The position numbers and the translations under genes were made by a program. Under the pieces are notes generated by a model. The model was not told the DNA's origin. It searched no databases and was given only the letters and a program-made list of their open reading frames with translations. Shown here one piece after another: positions 17,348 to 25,966 of a DNA stretch of 64,000 nt (the first letter of the stretch is position 1; each line of letters opens with the position of its first letter). Source of the stretch: Galbibacter orientalis DSM 19592 (GTDB taxonomy: Bacteria; Bacteroidota; Bacteroidia; Flavobacteriales; Flavobacteriaceae); NCBI RefSeq assembly GCF_000260115.1, contig NZ_JH651379.1:1926501-1990500 (forward strand). The letters run 5' to 3'.

Positions 17348-18970
17348 ATGTTACGAAAAATTTATATGTATTTGTTGATAGTCTCAACAGTACTTTTTAC
17401 CATAAGTTGTTCAGAAGATTATTTGGACACAACACCAACAGATGCTATTTCAGCAGACGATGCACTTTCTTCTCCTGAAAATATGATGTTAATACTTGAA
17501 GGTCTTCATAGGCAAATGTATGCACAGTCTCCATTGCCAGGGGCTGAGAGTTCTAGAAGTGGACAAAGTCACTTTATACCTGCTTTAGATGCAATGGGAG
17601 GAAATATAATCCACTCTTCTCCAGGGAATGGTTGGATGACTTCAGATTTACAATGGCGTACCCACATCAATGCTGGTTCTACTACTGTGGAAAATTTTTG
17701 GTACCAACGTTACCATTTTATCGCTAGTTGTAATTCTATTATTAATGAAGTTGCTGAAGGAGAGTTTGTAATTGATGAGGAAATGAATAATATCCTTGCA
17801 CAAGCACATGCTTATAGAGCTTGGGCTTATCATCAATTAATAATGACTTATGCAAAAGGGTATTTGGTAGGTAGTCCAGATACAGATCCAGGAGTACCTT
17901 TGTTATTAGCAACAGAAGCACCATATACAAGTCAACCACGTTCAACAGTGGCAGTTATTTATCAACAAATAGCAGATGATATAAATACTTCTATTGGGTA
18001 TTTCAAAAATGCTTCTGCAGCAGCAAATAAATCTCATATATCAATAAATGCCGCTTATGGTATAAAAGCAAGAATTGCATTGTCAAAAGGAGCATGGAAA
18101 GAAGCTGCTGATGCAGCAGCTTTAGCTAGAAGTGGTTACTCTTTAATTGATGAAGCTGCATGGAAAACAGGATTTAATACTACTGATTTATCAGAAGTTA
18201 TTTGGGGTGGACGTGTAATAGATGCTGAAACGAATTATTTCCAATCCTATTTCTATTATATATGCTCAACCTTTAATGGGTCTCAAAATAGAAGTAATCC
18301 TAAGTTAATTAGTAGTGAATTATATAATCAAATTCCTGCTACAGATTATCGTGCAGATGCATGGTTGCCTTTAGCTCCTAACACAAATTCTGGTGCTTCT
18401 AATGATCAAGGAGGAAGTTATGAAACTGATCCTAATTATGATAATGACGATGACTTTTGGGATGCTTGGGAAGATATTATAACCACTTATGGTATGACTA
18501 CAGGGCATAATACGCATCCATATATGAATGTTAAGTTTTTACAGAAAAATCCAGGAACCACAGATCCAGATGATGTAATATACATGCGTTCCTCAGAAAT
18601 GGTATTGATAGAAGCAGAAGCAAAGGCTATGTTGGGAGATATTTCTGGCGCTCAAAATGCATTGGCTATTTTAGGAGAGAAGAGGGATTCAGCTTTTGAT
18701 AAAACTGCTTTTGGAACTAAAGAATCATTGATGGATCAAATTAAATTTCAACGTCGTGTAGAGCTGTGGGCTGAAGGATTTAGCTTTCATGATAACATTC
18801 GTTGGGATGAAGGTTTAGATCAATCAAATTCAGGAGCTGCTGAGGTTTTATATCAGAATGGATTTATGCAAGCTAAGCCATCGGTGAATCCAAAATGGAT
18901 ATGGAAAATTCCACAAGCTGAGATTGATGCAAATCCAAACTTAACAGAAGACGATCAAAATAAATATTAA
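17348..18970 (+). CDS. SusD/RagB-family substrate-binding lipoprotein (pair 1)
   Basis: The surface lipoprotein that captures substrate for the SusC beside it. I choose the ATG at 17348, three codons inside a longer frame that opens with TTG. It gives a standard lipoprotein signal with Cys in FTISC, followed by SEDYLDTTPTDAIS. The body has TPR-like helices (AQAHAYRAWAYHQLIMTYA) and the SusD C-terminal signature MRSSEMVLIEAEAKA, then RRVELWAEGFSFHDNIRW. About 540 residues, usual for the family. A strong terminator follows, so pair 1 is its own transcript. Confidence 0.94.
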   Translation: MLRKIYMYLLIVSTVLFTISCSEDYLDTTPTDAISADDALSSPENMMLILEGLHRQMYAQSPLPGAESSRSGQSHFIPALDAMGGNIIHSSPGNGWMTSDLQWRTHINAGSTTVENFWYQRYHFIASCNSIINEVAEGEFVIDEEMNNILAQAHAYRAWAYHQLIMTYAKGYLVGSPDTDPGVPLLLATEAPYTSQPRSTVAVIYQQIADDINTSIGYFKNASAAANKSHISINAAYGIKARIALSKGAWKEAADAAALARSGYSLIDEAAWKTGFNTTDLSEVIWGGRVIDAETNYFQSYFYYICSTFNGSQNRSNPKLISSELYNQIPATDYRADAWLPLAPNTNSGASNDQGGSYETDPNYDNDDDFWDAWEDIITTYGMTTGHNTHPYMNVKFLQKNPGTTDPDDVIYMRSSEMVLIEAEAKAMLGDISGAQNALAILGEKRDSAFDKTAFGTKESLMDQIKFQRRVELWAEGFSFHDNIRWDEGLDQSNSGAAEVLYQNGFMQAKPSVNPKWIWKIPQAEIDANPNLTEDDQNKY

Positions 18971-19331
18971 AGTTTTCTATCTAAGTTAATAGATAAGATA
19001 GAAAATTATACTATTTATTATTGAATAATGAATGGCTAAAATGTCGTTTGGAACTAGTTCCAAACGACATTTTTTTTACGTTTAGTGTATCTTTTTTCAG
19101 ATAAAATAGAATTGTATTATCTACTAAATCTATAGACTTTTCTTACTTGATTAACAATATTTAACACATTCTTAAAATATTAGATAGATATTATATTATT
19201 GATTTTTTTTCACCTAATTATTTAAATCACTAATAATAATTCATTAAAATTAACTATTCTTTAGTTTTTCAATATAGTTTTAACATAAATTTCTATAAGT
19301 TAGTACCGCTAATCAAAAACTATATTTAATA
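18971..19331. other. Intergenic region between the two SusC/SusD pairs
   Basis: 361 bases holding the terminator at 19038-19077 and then very AT-rich DNA up to the second SusC gene. I find no TAnnTTTG element in it, so the promoter of pair 2 is unidentified; no open frame or RNA gene is seen. Confidence 0.6.
19038..19077 (+). terminator. Rho-independent terminator after SusC/SusD pair 1
   Basis: AAAATGTCGTTTGGAACT and AGTTCCAAACGACATTTT form an 18-bp perfect inverted repeat with essentially no spacer, followed by a run of Ts. It lies 67 bases past the SusD stop. Confidence 0.88.
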
Positions 19332-22300
19332 ATGAAATCAAAATTGAGTGTATTTTTAATGCTAGTACTAGCATTTAATGTGCAATTTATTTTTGCGCAA
19401 GAAAAAACTGTAACCGGAGTGGTTACAGATCAAGATGGTTTACCCCTACCTGGAGCAAATGTTGTAGTAAAAGGAACTGCAGTAGGAGCTCAAACAAATT
19501 TTGATGGTGAGTATTCTATTCAAGCTAATGTAGGAGATATATTAGTTTTTTCATATGTAGGACAAAAACCAGAAGAACGTACAGTAGGGACTTCTAATGA
19601 AATTAATTTAGCGCTCGTGCAAGATGCTCAGGCCTTGGCTGAAGTAGTAGTAACAGGGCAAGGAATTAGAAGGGAGAAAAAAGCACTGGGTTTTTCTCAG
19701 CAATCTGTAGAAGGAGATCAGTTAGTTCAGGCTAGAGAAACAGATGTTAATAATGCCTTGGCTGGTAGGGTTTCTGGGATTCAGGTGGTTGGAAACAGTA
19801 GTTCTACTTTTGGGGAGTCTAAAGTTAGACTTAGAGGAAATGACGATTTGCTTTATGTAGTGGATGGGGTTAGGATTAATAATTCTAGTGATATAAATAC
19901 AGATAATATTGCTGAGATGTCTGTTTTAAAAGGGGCTTCTGCAACTGCAATTTATGGCCCTGAAGGAAGAAATGGGGTAATCATCATTACCAGTAAATCG
20001 GGTACTATAGGTGCTGCTAAAGTGGAAGTGAATTACTCTGTTGGGTTGAGTTCGGTTTCTGCCCTACCAAAATATCAAAATGAATATGGAGGGGGATATA
20101 GTCAAACTTTTAATACGTTTAGTTATGATCCTGCTCAAGACCCTGCATCATGGGCTTCATTTGACGGACAGCAATATCCAGATTTTTGGGCTGATGAAAG
20201 TTGGGGGCCAAGGTTAGATGGACAAATGGTGAGACATTGGGATAGTTGGATTCCAGGTACTCCTGAATTTGGAGAGCTTAGACCTTGGACACAATCTCCA
20301 AACGATGTAAGAAGTTTTTACGATTCTGCCCTCACCAATAATACTACGGTTTCTTTTTCTAAAGCTGGTGAAGATTATAATGTAATGAGTACAGTGTCTT
20401 ATGTTAATCAAAATGGTGTGATTCCAAATACAAGTAACCAATACACTAAAGTAGCGTTAAATGCTTTTTATAATGTTACCGATAAATTAAAGTTTGTAGC
20501 AAATATTAATATAGAGGATAGAGATAGATTGAATAACCCGGATCAAGGTTATGGCAATTTAGGCTCTAATTTTAATCAATGGTGGCAAAGACAATTAGAT
20601 TTTAATAGACTACAGGATTATATGAGAAATGGACAAGCAGTGTCTTGGAATATAAGAGGTCCAAGAGATGCTAGGCCTTTGTATTGGGATTCTCCTTATT
20701 TTCATTCTTATGAAAATGAAAGGCATGATTATAAAAACTCATATTTTGGTAAAATAGGGATTGTTTATGAGATAACAGATGATCTTGATTTTACATTCGA
20801 TGTAAGAAGAACTTTTTATTCCTACTTAGCAGATGATAGAGCTACAACAATTAGTTTATTAGATCCTGCTTTTTATTCAGAGCAGCAAAGTAGAAGAGAG
20901 CGGCAAGACTTCTTTGGAATGCTTAATTATCATAAGCGTTTATTTAATGAAAATTTAGATCTTGACATTGTTGTTGGAGGGGAAAAGATAGAGGAAGATT
21001 ACAGATCATTATTCAGTACTACCAATGGAGATCTTACAATACCTGATTTCTATAATCTAGCTGGTTCTCAAGATCCTGTTACAGCTGAAAATCTAACTGA
21101 AAGAGAGAAGAGAAATGGATTGTTTACTAAAGCATCCTTAGGATATAAAGGAACAATATATATAGATGGGTCATATAGATTAGATTGGTCTTCAACGGCT
21201 AGAGCCGATGATAACCGGGTAGAAACATATGGAGGGTCTCTTAGTTTTCTGTTGCATGAAATACTTCCCAAAAATGATATTTTAACATTTGCTAAACTAA
21301 GAGCTGGTTATGCTAGCGCACCTTTTTTTCCAGATCCATATTTAACTAGTAATGTTTATGATGTGGATGTTTTGTATCAAGGGAATGGAAGACTTTCAGT
21401 ATCTAATAATCAAGAAAATCCTATTTTAAGAGGAGGAACTAGGGATGAATTTGAAATAGGATCTGAGTTACAATTTTTTAGAAATAGAGTTTCTTTGGAT
21501 TTAACTTACTTTAATAGAATAGACAATGATCTTCCTATTAATGTGCCTTTAGACGGTGCAACAGGATATTCTAATATTACCGTGAATAGTGGTAAACAAA
21601 CTACAAATGGTTTTGAAGTTGGAATAACAGGAGATATTATAAAGAGTCAAGATGTAACTTGGACTCTTGGGGTGAATTTTGCAACTTTAGAAAAGGTTGT
21701 CAACGAACTTTATCCAGGGATTGATGCTAGAGATTTAAGTACCTATAGTACTAGTATAAGGTTGCAAGAGAGAGTAGGGGAAGAATATGGATTGTTCTAC
21801 GGAACAGGATATGCTAAGGATGAAAATGGGAATATTCTTTTTACCGAAAATGATGGAAACTATTACTATAGTATTCAGCAGAATAAATTTTTAGGATCCC
21901 TATTACCAGATTATACAGGCGGAATTGTTTCAAACTTCAAGTATAAAAACCTCTCTTTTAATTTAGGATTCGATTTTCAAAAAGGAGGAAAGTATTACTC
22001 ACGTACAGAGCGTTATTTAGACCATTCTGGACTTTCTGCTAAAACTGCTGGTTTAAATGATTTGGGGAATCCCAAGAGAGATCCTGTAAGTAGTGGAGGA
22101 GGAGAGCATATTGTAGGGGTGCTTCAAACTGGATTGGATGCTGACGGAAATCCAATTAGCGATGGAACTGTTGTGGATGCTTATGTAGATCCACAGGTAT
22201 TATATAACTCTGGAAACTTAGGGACCATCTATGAGAATAACCTTCATGATGCTACTTATATAAAATTAAGAACCATTCGTTTGAAATATGACTTTAATAA

Positions 22301-22493
22301 GGCGTTAATAGAAAAACTGAGTCTTTCAGGAGCTTCAATAAGCTTATATGCCAATAATGTTTGGTTAATTTATTCTGATGAACCATGGATTGACCCATCA
22401 GAATTAGAAAAAAGAAATGATATAAATTGGGCAGAAGGGGGGACTTTACCAATGACTCGTACTGTTGGTTTAAACCTGAATTTAATTTTCTAA
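19332..22493 (+). CDS. SusC/RagA-family TonB-dependent outer-membrane transporter (pair 2)
   Basis: A 1053-residue importer with the same plan as the first: signal peptide (ending FAQ), carboxypeptidase-D-like domain with GVVTDQDGLPLPGANVVVKG, then EVVVTGQG, a plug with LLYVVDGVRINNSSDIN and VLKGASATAIYGPEGRNGVI, and a barrel ending LNLIF. The signal and first domain resemble pair 1 closely, but plug and barrel diverge, so the two are old paralogues with different ligands. The plug is shorter than in pair 1 before the VDG motif. The SusD partner follows after 7 bases. Confidence 0.95.
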   Translation: MKSKLSVFLMLVLAFNVQFIFAQEKTVTGVVTDQDGLPLPGANVVVKGTAVGAQTNFDGEYSIQANVGDILVFSYVGQKPEERTVGTSNEINLALVQDAQALAEVVVTGQGIRREKKALGFSQQSVEGDQLVQARETDVNNALAGRVSGIQVVGNSSSTFGESKVRLRGNDDLLYVVDGVRINNSSDINTDNIAEMSVLKGASATAIYGPEGRNGVIIITSKSGTIGAAKVEVNYSVGLSSVSALPKYQNEYGGGYSQTFNTFSYDPAQDPASWASFDGQQYPDFWADESWGPRLDGQMVRHWDSWIPGTPEFGELRPWTQSPNDVRSFYDSALTNNTTVSFSKAGEDYNVMSTVSYVNQNGVIPNTSNQYTKVALNAFYNVTDKLKFVANINIEDRDRLNNPDQGYGNLGSNFNQWWQRQLDFNRLQDYMRNGQAVSWNIRGPRDARPLYWDSPYFHSYENERHDYKNSYFGKIGIVYEITDDLDFTFDVRRTFYSYLADDRATTISLLDPAFYSEQQSRRERQDFFGMLNYHKRLFNENLDLDIVVGGEKIEEDYRSLFSTTNGDLTIPDFYNLAGSQDPVTAENLTEREKRNGLFTKASLGYKGTIYIDGSYRLDWSSTARADDNRVETYGGSLSFLLHEILPKNDILTFAKLRAGYASAPFFPDPYLTSNVYDVDVLYQGNGRLSVSNNQENPILRGGTRDEFEIGSELQFFRNRVSLDLTYFNRIDNDLPINVPLDGATGYSNITVNSGKQTTNGFEVGITGDIIKSQDVTWTLGVNFATLEKVVNELYPGIDARDLSTYSTSIRLQERVGEEYGLFYGTGYAKDENGNILFTENDGNYYYSIQQNKFLGSLLPDYTGGIVSNFKYKNLSFNLGFDFQKGGKYYSRTERYLDHSGLSAKTAGLNDLGNPKRDPVSSGGGEHIVGVLQTGLDADGNPISDGTVVDAYVDPQVLYNSGNLGTIYENNLHDATYIKLRTIRLKYDFNKALIEKLSLSGASISLYANNVWLIYSDEPWIDPSELEKRNDINWAEGGTLPMTRTVGLNLNLIF

Positions 22494-22500
22494 AAAAACA

Positions 22501-23955
22501 ATGATGATGAATACCATATTAAGACATATAAAGATAGTGGCATGTATAACTGTATTATGTAGTTCATGTAGCACCATAGATTATGACGATACCAATGAGA
22601 ATCCAAATGGACCAACCAGTGCGGTTACTTCTCAACTTTTAACTAATGCATTAACAAGCATTCCTGATATTGTAGTGGATGAAACCCCAATATTATATAT
22701 GCAACATATTACAGAAGGGCAGTATCCTGGAGCTTCAAGATATTCTGGGCTAACCTATAGTTACGACGGATGGTATACAGGAGCTTTACAAGATTTAAAT
22801 GAAATTATTGCTATTAACAGTGACCCTGAAACCGCGGAGGATGTGGCTGTTTATGGAGCTAATGCAAATCAAATAGCAACAGCTAAAATAATTAGAGCTT
22901 ATTTTTTACAGTATATGACAGATCGTTGGGGGGCACTACCTTGGTCTGAAGCTTTTATGGGAATAGATAATCCGCAACCTAAATTTGATACTCAAGAGAG
23001 TCTTTATGATTTTATGTTTGCTGAAATTGAAGATGTATTGGCTACCATAGATCATAGCGCATCAGGGCCAAGTGGCGATATATTATTTGCTGGAGATATG
23101 GATCGTTGGGAAGCATTTGCTAATAATTTAAAAATGACCATGGCATTGAGAATTTCCGATGTAAATCCATCATTGGCTAAAACTAAGTTTGAAGAGACTG
23201 TGGCTTCTGGATTGTTAGTAATGGACAATGCCGATAATATTGAATATCATTATGGAACAGATGATGCCAGTGATAGTCCATGGATGGATAATTTTAGAAC
23301 AAGAGAGGATTATATCCTGTCGCGAACTATGGTTGAATCTTTGAGAGATAATATGGATCCAAGGTTGTTTGAGTTTGCAGTTCCTGCTAGAGATAGTATC
23401 TCAACAATAACTAATTTCCCTGGAGGGATAGATGCTGAATATGTAGGGGCTCCTAATGGGAATGTAAATGGAAACGTTCCTAGTTATTCTTTTATAGCGA
23501 GTGAGATTATTTACGAACCAGATTATCCATCGCCAATTTATACCGCTGCACAGATAAAATTTGCTTTGGCGGAAGCTTCAATGAAAGGATGGAATGTAAA
23601 TGGAGATGCTGCTACTTTTTATGAAGAGGCCATAAGCGCTTCCATGGAGTATTGGGGAGTAGAGGCTACAGATATACAAAGCTATATTACTGCACATCCT
23701 TATGCTGGTATAGCAACTATAGCTTATGAAAAATGGGTGGCATTATATTTAAATGGACCAGAGGCTTGGGCAGAATGGAGAAGGTTAGATGCTCCTGCAC
23801 TAACACCATCGTCTTATGCTAATGACCCTCGAATTCCAGTAAGACATGCTTACGATGCTTCTATTTCTGATAATAATGCAGCTAATTATCAAGAAATGAT
23901 TCAGTTTCAAGGACCAGATAATTTACACACTAAACTTTGGTGGGATGTAAATTAA
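22501..23955 (+). CDS. SusD/RagB-like lipoprotein, SusD-like_2 type (pair 2)
   Basis: A 484-residue outer-membrane lipoprotein. It opens with three successive ATG codons, any of which may be used. The lipobox Cys is in LCSSC, followed by STIDYDDTNENPNGPTSA. The opening and the ATAKIIRAYFLQYMTDRWGALPW, DRWEAFANNLKMTMALRIS-like segments are typical of the SusD-like_2 subgroup rather than classical SusD, as is the C-terminal WAEWRRLDAPAL. It works with the SusC upstream. The ligand is unknown; no enzyme gene is adjacent. Confidence 0.92.
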   Translation: MMMNTILRHIKIVACITVLCSSCSTIDYDDTNENPNGPTSAVTSQLLTNALTSIPDIVVDETPILYMQHITEGQYPGASRYSGLTYSYDGWYTGALQDLNEIIAINSDPETAEDVAVYGANANQIATAKIIRAYFLQYMTDRWGALPWSEAFMGIDNPQPKFDTQESLYDFMFAEIEDVLATIDHSASGPSGDILFAGDMDRWEAFANNLKMTMALRISDVNPSLAKTKFEETVASGLLVMDNADNIEYHYGTDDASDSPWMDNFRTREDYILSRTMVESLRDNMDPRLFEFAVPARDSISTITNFPGGIDAEYVGAPNGNVNGNVPSYSFIASEIIYEPDYPSPIYTAAQIKFALAEASMKGWNVNGDAATFYEEAISASMEYWGVEATDIQSYITAHPYAGIATIAYEKWVALYLNGPEAWAEWRRLDAPALTPSSYANDPRIPVRHAYDASISDNNAANYQEMIQFQGPDNLHTKLWWDVN

Positions 23956-23992
23956 AGATTGTTCTCAATTTGTAAAAATTGAATTTAAGAGA

Positions 23993-24024
23993 GAGCCTTT
24001 AGTATTTATACTTTAGGCTCTTTT
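23993..24024 (+). terminator. Terminator after SusC/SusD pair 2
   Basis: GAGCCT...AGTAT pairs with ATACT...AGGCTC, interrupted by a short internal mismatch, followed by TTTT. It lies 38 bases past the SusD stop. Confidence 0.65.
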
Positions 24025-24052
24025 GATTTGTATAGATGCTCAAGTTCGAAAT

Positions 24053-24087
24053 AAAAAAGCCTCAAATCTTAATGAAATGAGGCTTTA
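24053..24087 (-). terminator. Terminator after purA
   Basis: On the minus strand AAAGCCTCA pairs with TGAGGCTTT and is followed by more Ts, 22 bases past the purA stop. With the terminator at 23993 it separates convergent transcripts. Confidence 0.78.
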
Positions 24088-24108
24088 TAGTTTGTAATAT
24101 TTTTAAAA

Positions 24109-25380
24109 CTATCTATTAATAGTTTGAGTTCTGTCTGGTCCAACAGAAACTATTTTTATAGGAACATTTAATTCTTTTTCAAGGAAATCTATATAATCAT
24201 TTAATTCCTTCGGAAATTCTTCTGTTGAGCTTAATTTAGTAAGGTCTTTATCCCATCCATTCATTTCAGTATAAATAGGAGTTACATTTTCAGCTTCAAT
24301 ATTATAAGGTAAATGCTCAATAGTTTCTCCTTTATATGAATAAGCGGTACAGACTTTTAATTTTTTAAATCCGCTTAAAACGTCAGCCTTCATCATCATT
24401 AATTGGGTTACTCCATTAACTTGTACAGCATATTTTAAAGCAACTAAATCCAACCATCCACATCTTCTAGGTCTTCCCGTTACAGCTCCAAATTCATTTC
24501 CAATTCTAGCCATGTTTTCTCCATCTTCGTCAAATAACTCTGTTGGGAAAGGGCCACTTCCTACACGAGTGGTGTAAGCCTTGAAAATTCCAAAAACTTC
24601 ACCAATTCTGTTTGGAGCAACTCCTAAACCTGTACAAGCTCCAGCAGCAGTTGTGTTAGAAGAGGTTACAAATGGGTATGTTCCAAAGTCAATATCTAAT
24701 AAAGATCCTTGAGCTCCTTCAGCTAGAATAGTTTTATTTTCTTTTAAAGATTGATTTAAAAACTCTTCACTATCTATGAATTTTAATTTTTTCAATTCGG
24801 TAATAGCTTCAAAGAATTCTCTTTCAAGTTCTGCTAAATCATATTGAATATCTACATTATAAAAGCTAATCATAGCCTCATGTTTATCGGCTAAAGCTCT
24901 ATATCTATCTTTAAAGTCGCTTAACTCAATATCTCCAACTCTTAGACCGTTTCTTCCAGTTTTGTCCATATAAGTTGGACCAATACCTTTTAAAGTAGAA
25001 CCTATTTTGGCTTTTCCTTTGGAAGCTTCAGAAGCGGCATCCAATAATCTGTGTGTTGGAAGAATAAGATGCGCTTTTCTAGATAATATAAGTTTCTTAA
25101 CGTAATCTATTTTAAATTGATCTAACCCTTCTAGTTCTTTAACAAAAACTACAGGATCTATAACAACCCCATTTCCAATTACATTAATAGAGTTTTCATG
25201 AAAAATACCTGATGGAATTGTTCTTAAAACGTGTTTTATGCCATCAAATTCTAAAGTGTGACCAGCATTTGGGCCTCCTTGGAAACGAGCAATGATATCA
25301 TAATTTTTGGTGAGTACATCAACGATTTTACCTTTTCCTTCGTCTCCCCATTGTAATCCTAGTAGTAAGTCTACTGCCAT
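24109..25380 (-). CDS. purA: Adenylosuccinate synthase
   Basis: Joins IMP and aspartate using GTP, the first committed step to AMP. The 423-residue protein has the N-terminal GLQWGDEGKGKIVD phosphate-binding loop, GGPNAGHT with the catalytic His, GIGPTYMDKTGRNGLR, the AEGAQGSLLDIDFGTYPFVT loop and GRPRRCGWLDLVALK. All expected motifs are present at normal length. It follows the Fur-family gene by 18 bases, and this rel-fur-purA order is one I recall from other flavobacteria. Confidence 0.97.
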   Translation of the reverse strand: MAVDLLLGLQWGDEGKGKIVDVLTKNYDIIARFQGGPNAGHTLEFDGIKHVLRTIPSGIFHENSINVIGNGVVIDPVVFVKELEGLDQFKIDYVKKLILSRKAHLILPTHRLLDAASEASKGKAKIGSTLKGIGPTYMDKTGRNGLRVGDIELSDFKDRYRALADKHEAMISFYNVDIQYDLAELEREFFEAITELKKLKFIDSEEFLNQSLKENKTILAEGAQGSLLDIDFGTYPFVTSSNTTAAGACTGLGVAPNRIGEVFGIFKAYTTRVGSGPFPTELFDEDGENMARIGNEFGAVTGRPRRCGWLDLVALKYAVQVNGVTQLMMMKADVLSGFKKLKVCTAYSYKGETIEHLPYNIEAENVTPIYTEMNGWDKDLTKLSSTEEFPKELNDYIDFLEKELNVPIKIVSVGPDRTQTINR

Positions 25381-25398
25381 TTTCTGTAAATAAAATTA

Positions 25399-25848
25399 TT
25401 AGCTTTTTTCATTTTTTGTACCGTAAAAGTACAGTGAATGATTTTGAATTTTTATGTCGAAAACCTCTTCAATAGTTTTCTTGATATTTTGTATACGTGG
25501 ATCGCAAAACTCCATTACTTCTCCAGTATCTGTTAAAATAACATGGTCGTGTTGCTTGTCAAAATATGATTTTTCGTAATGTGCTTGATTTTGTCCAAAC
25601 TGATGTTTTCTTACTAAACCAGATTCCAACAAAAGCTCTATAGTATTATAGAGGGTAGCACGACTTACACGATAGTTCTTATTTTTCATTTTGATATACA
25701 AAGATTCTATATCAAAATGTTCAGTACTATCATAAATTTCTTGTAGTATAGCATATCGTTCAGGTGTTTTCCTGTGTTTGTGTTCTTCCAAAAATTTGGT
25801 AAACACATTTTTAACGATTTCTTGATTTTTTTCGTTCGCCATAATCAA
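25399..25848 (-). CDS. Fur-family transcriptional regulator
   Basis: A 149-residue metal-responsive repressor. The winged-helix DNA-binding half has [17 protein letters not shown] and the recognition segment [20 protein letters not shown]. The metal-binding half has HFDIESLY and [17 protein letters not shown]. Odd point: only one Cys is present, so the two CxxC pairs that hold structural zinc in many Fur and PerR proteins are missing. Whether it senses iron, peroxide, zinc or manganese cannot be told. The start could be M1 or M3 (MIM-ANEK); the second gives the more usual leader. Confidence 0.9.
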   Translation of the reverse strand: MIMANEKNQEIVKNVFTKFLEEHKHRKTPERYAILQEIYDSTEHFDIESLYIKMKNKNYRVSRATLYNTIELLLESGLVRKHQFGQNQAHYEKSYFDKQHDHVILTDTGEVMEFCDPRIQNIKKTIEEVFDIKIQNHSLYFYGTKNEKS

Positions 25849-25865
25849 ATCTACGAATTAGGATA

Positions 25866-25873
25866 CAAATGTA
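25866..25873 (-). promoter_or_regulatory. Promoter -7 element for the Fur-family gene and purA
   Basis: TACATTTG on the minus strand, a perfect TAnnTTTG match 18 bases upstream of the Fur start codon. The gap to rel is 118 bases, long enough for an independent promoter. Confidence 0.42.
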
Positions 25874-25966
25874 ATGTTTAATGACGAAATATGCACCAGA
25901 AAATAAAAAGTACTCGCAAAACATTATAACAATATTAAGAGAGTGCTTTGTTCTTAATGTGCTTAT

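Noticed and set aside
14186-23955. Polysaccharide utilisation locus
   Set aside because: SusC/SusD pairs alone are not enough; no carbohydrate-active enzyme or dedicated regulator is present.
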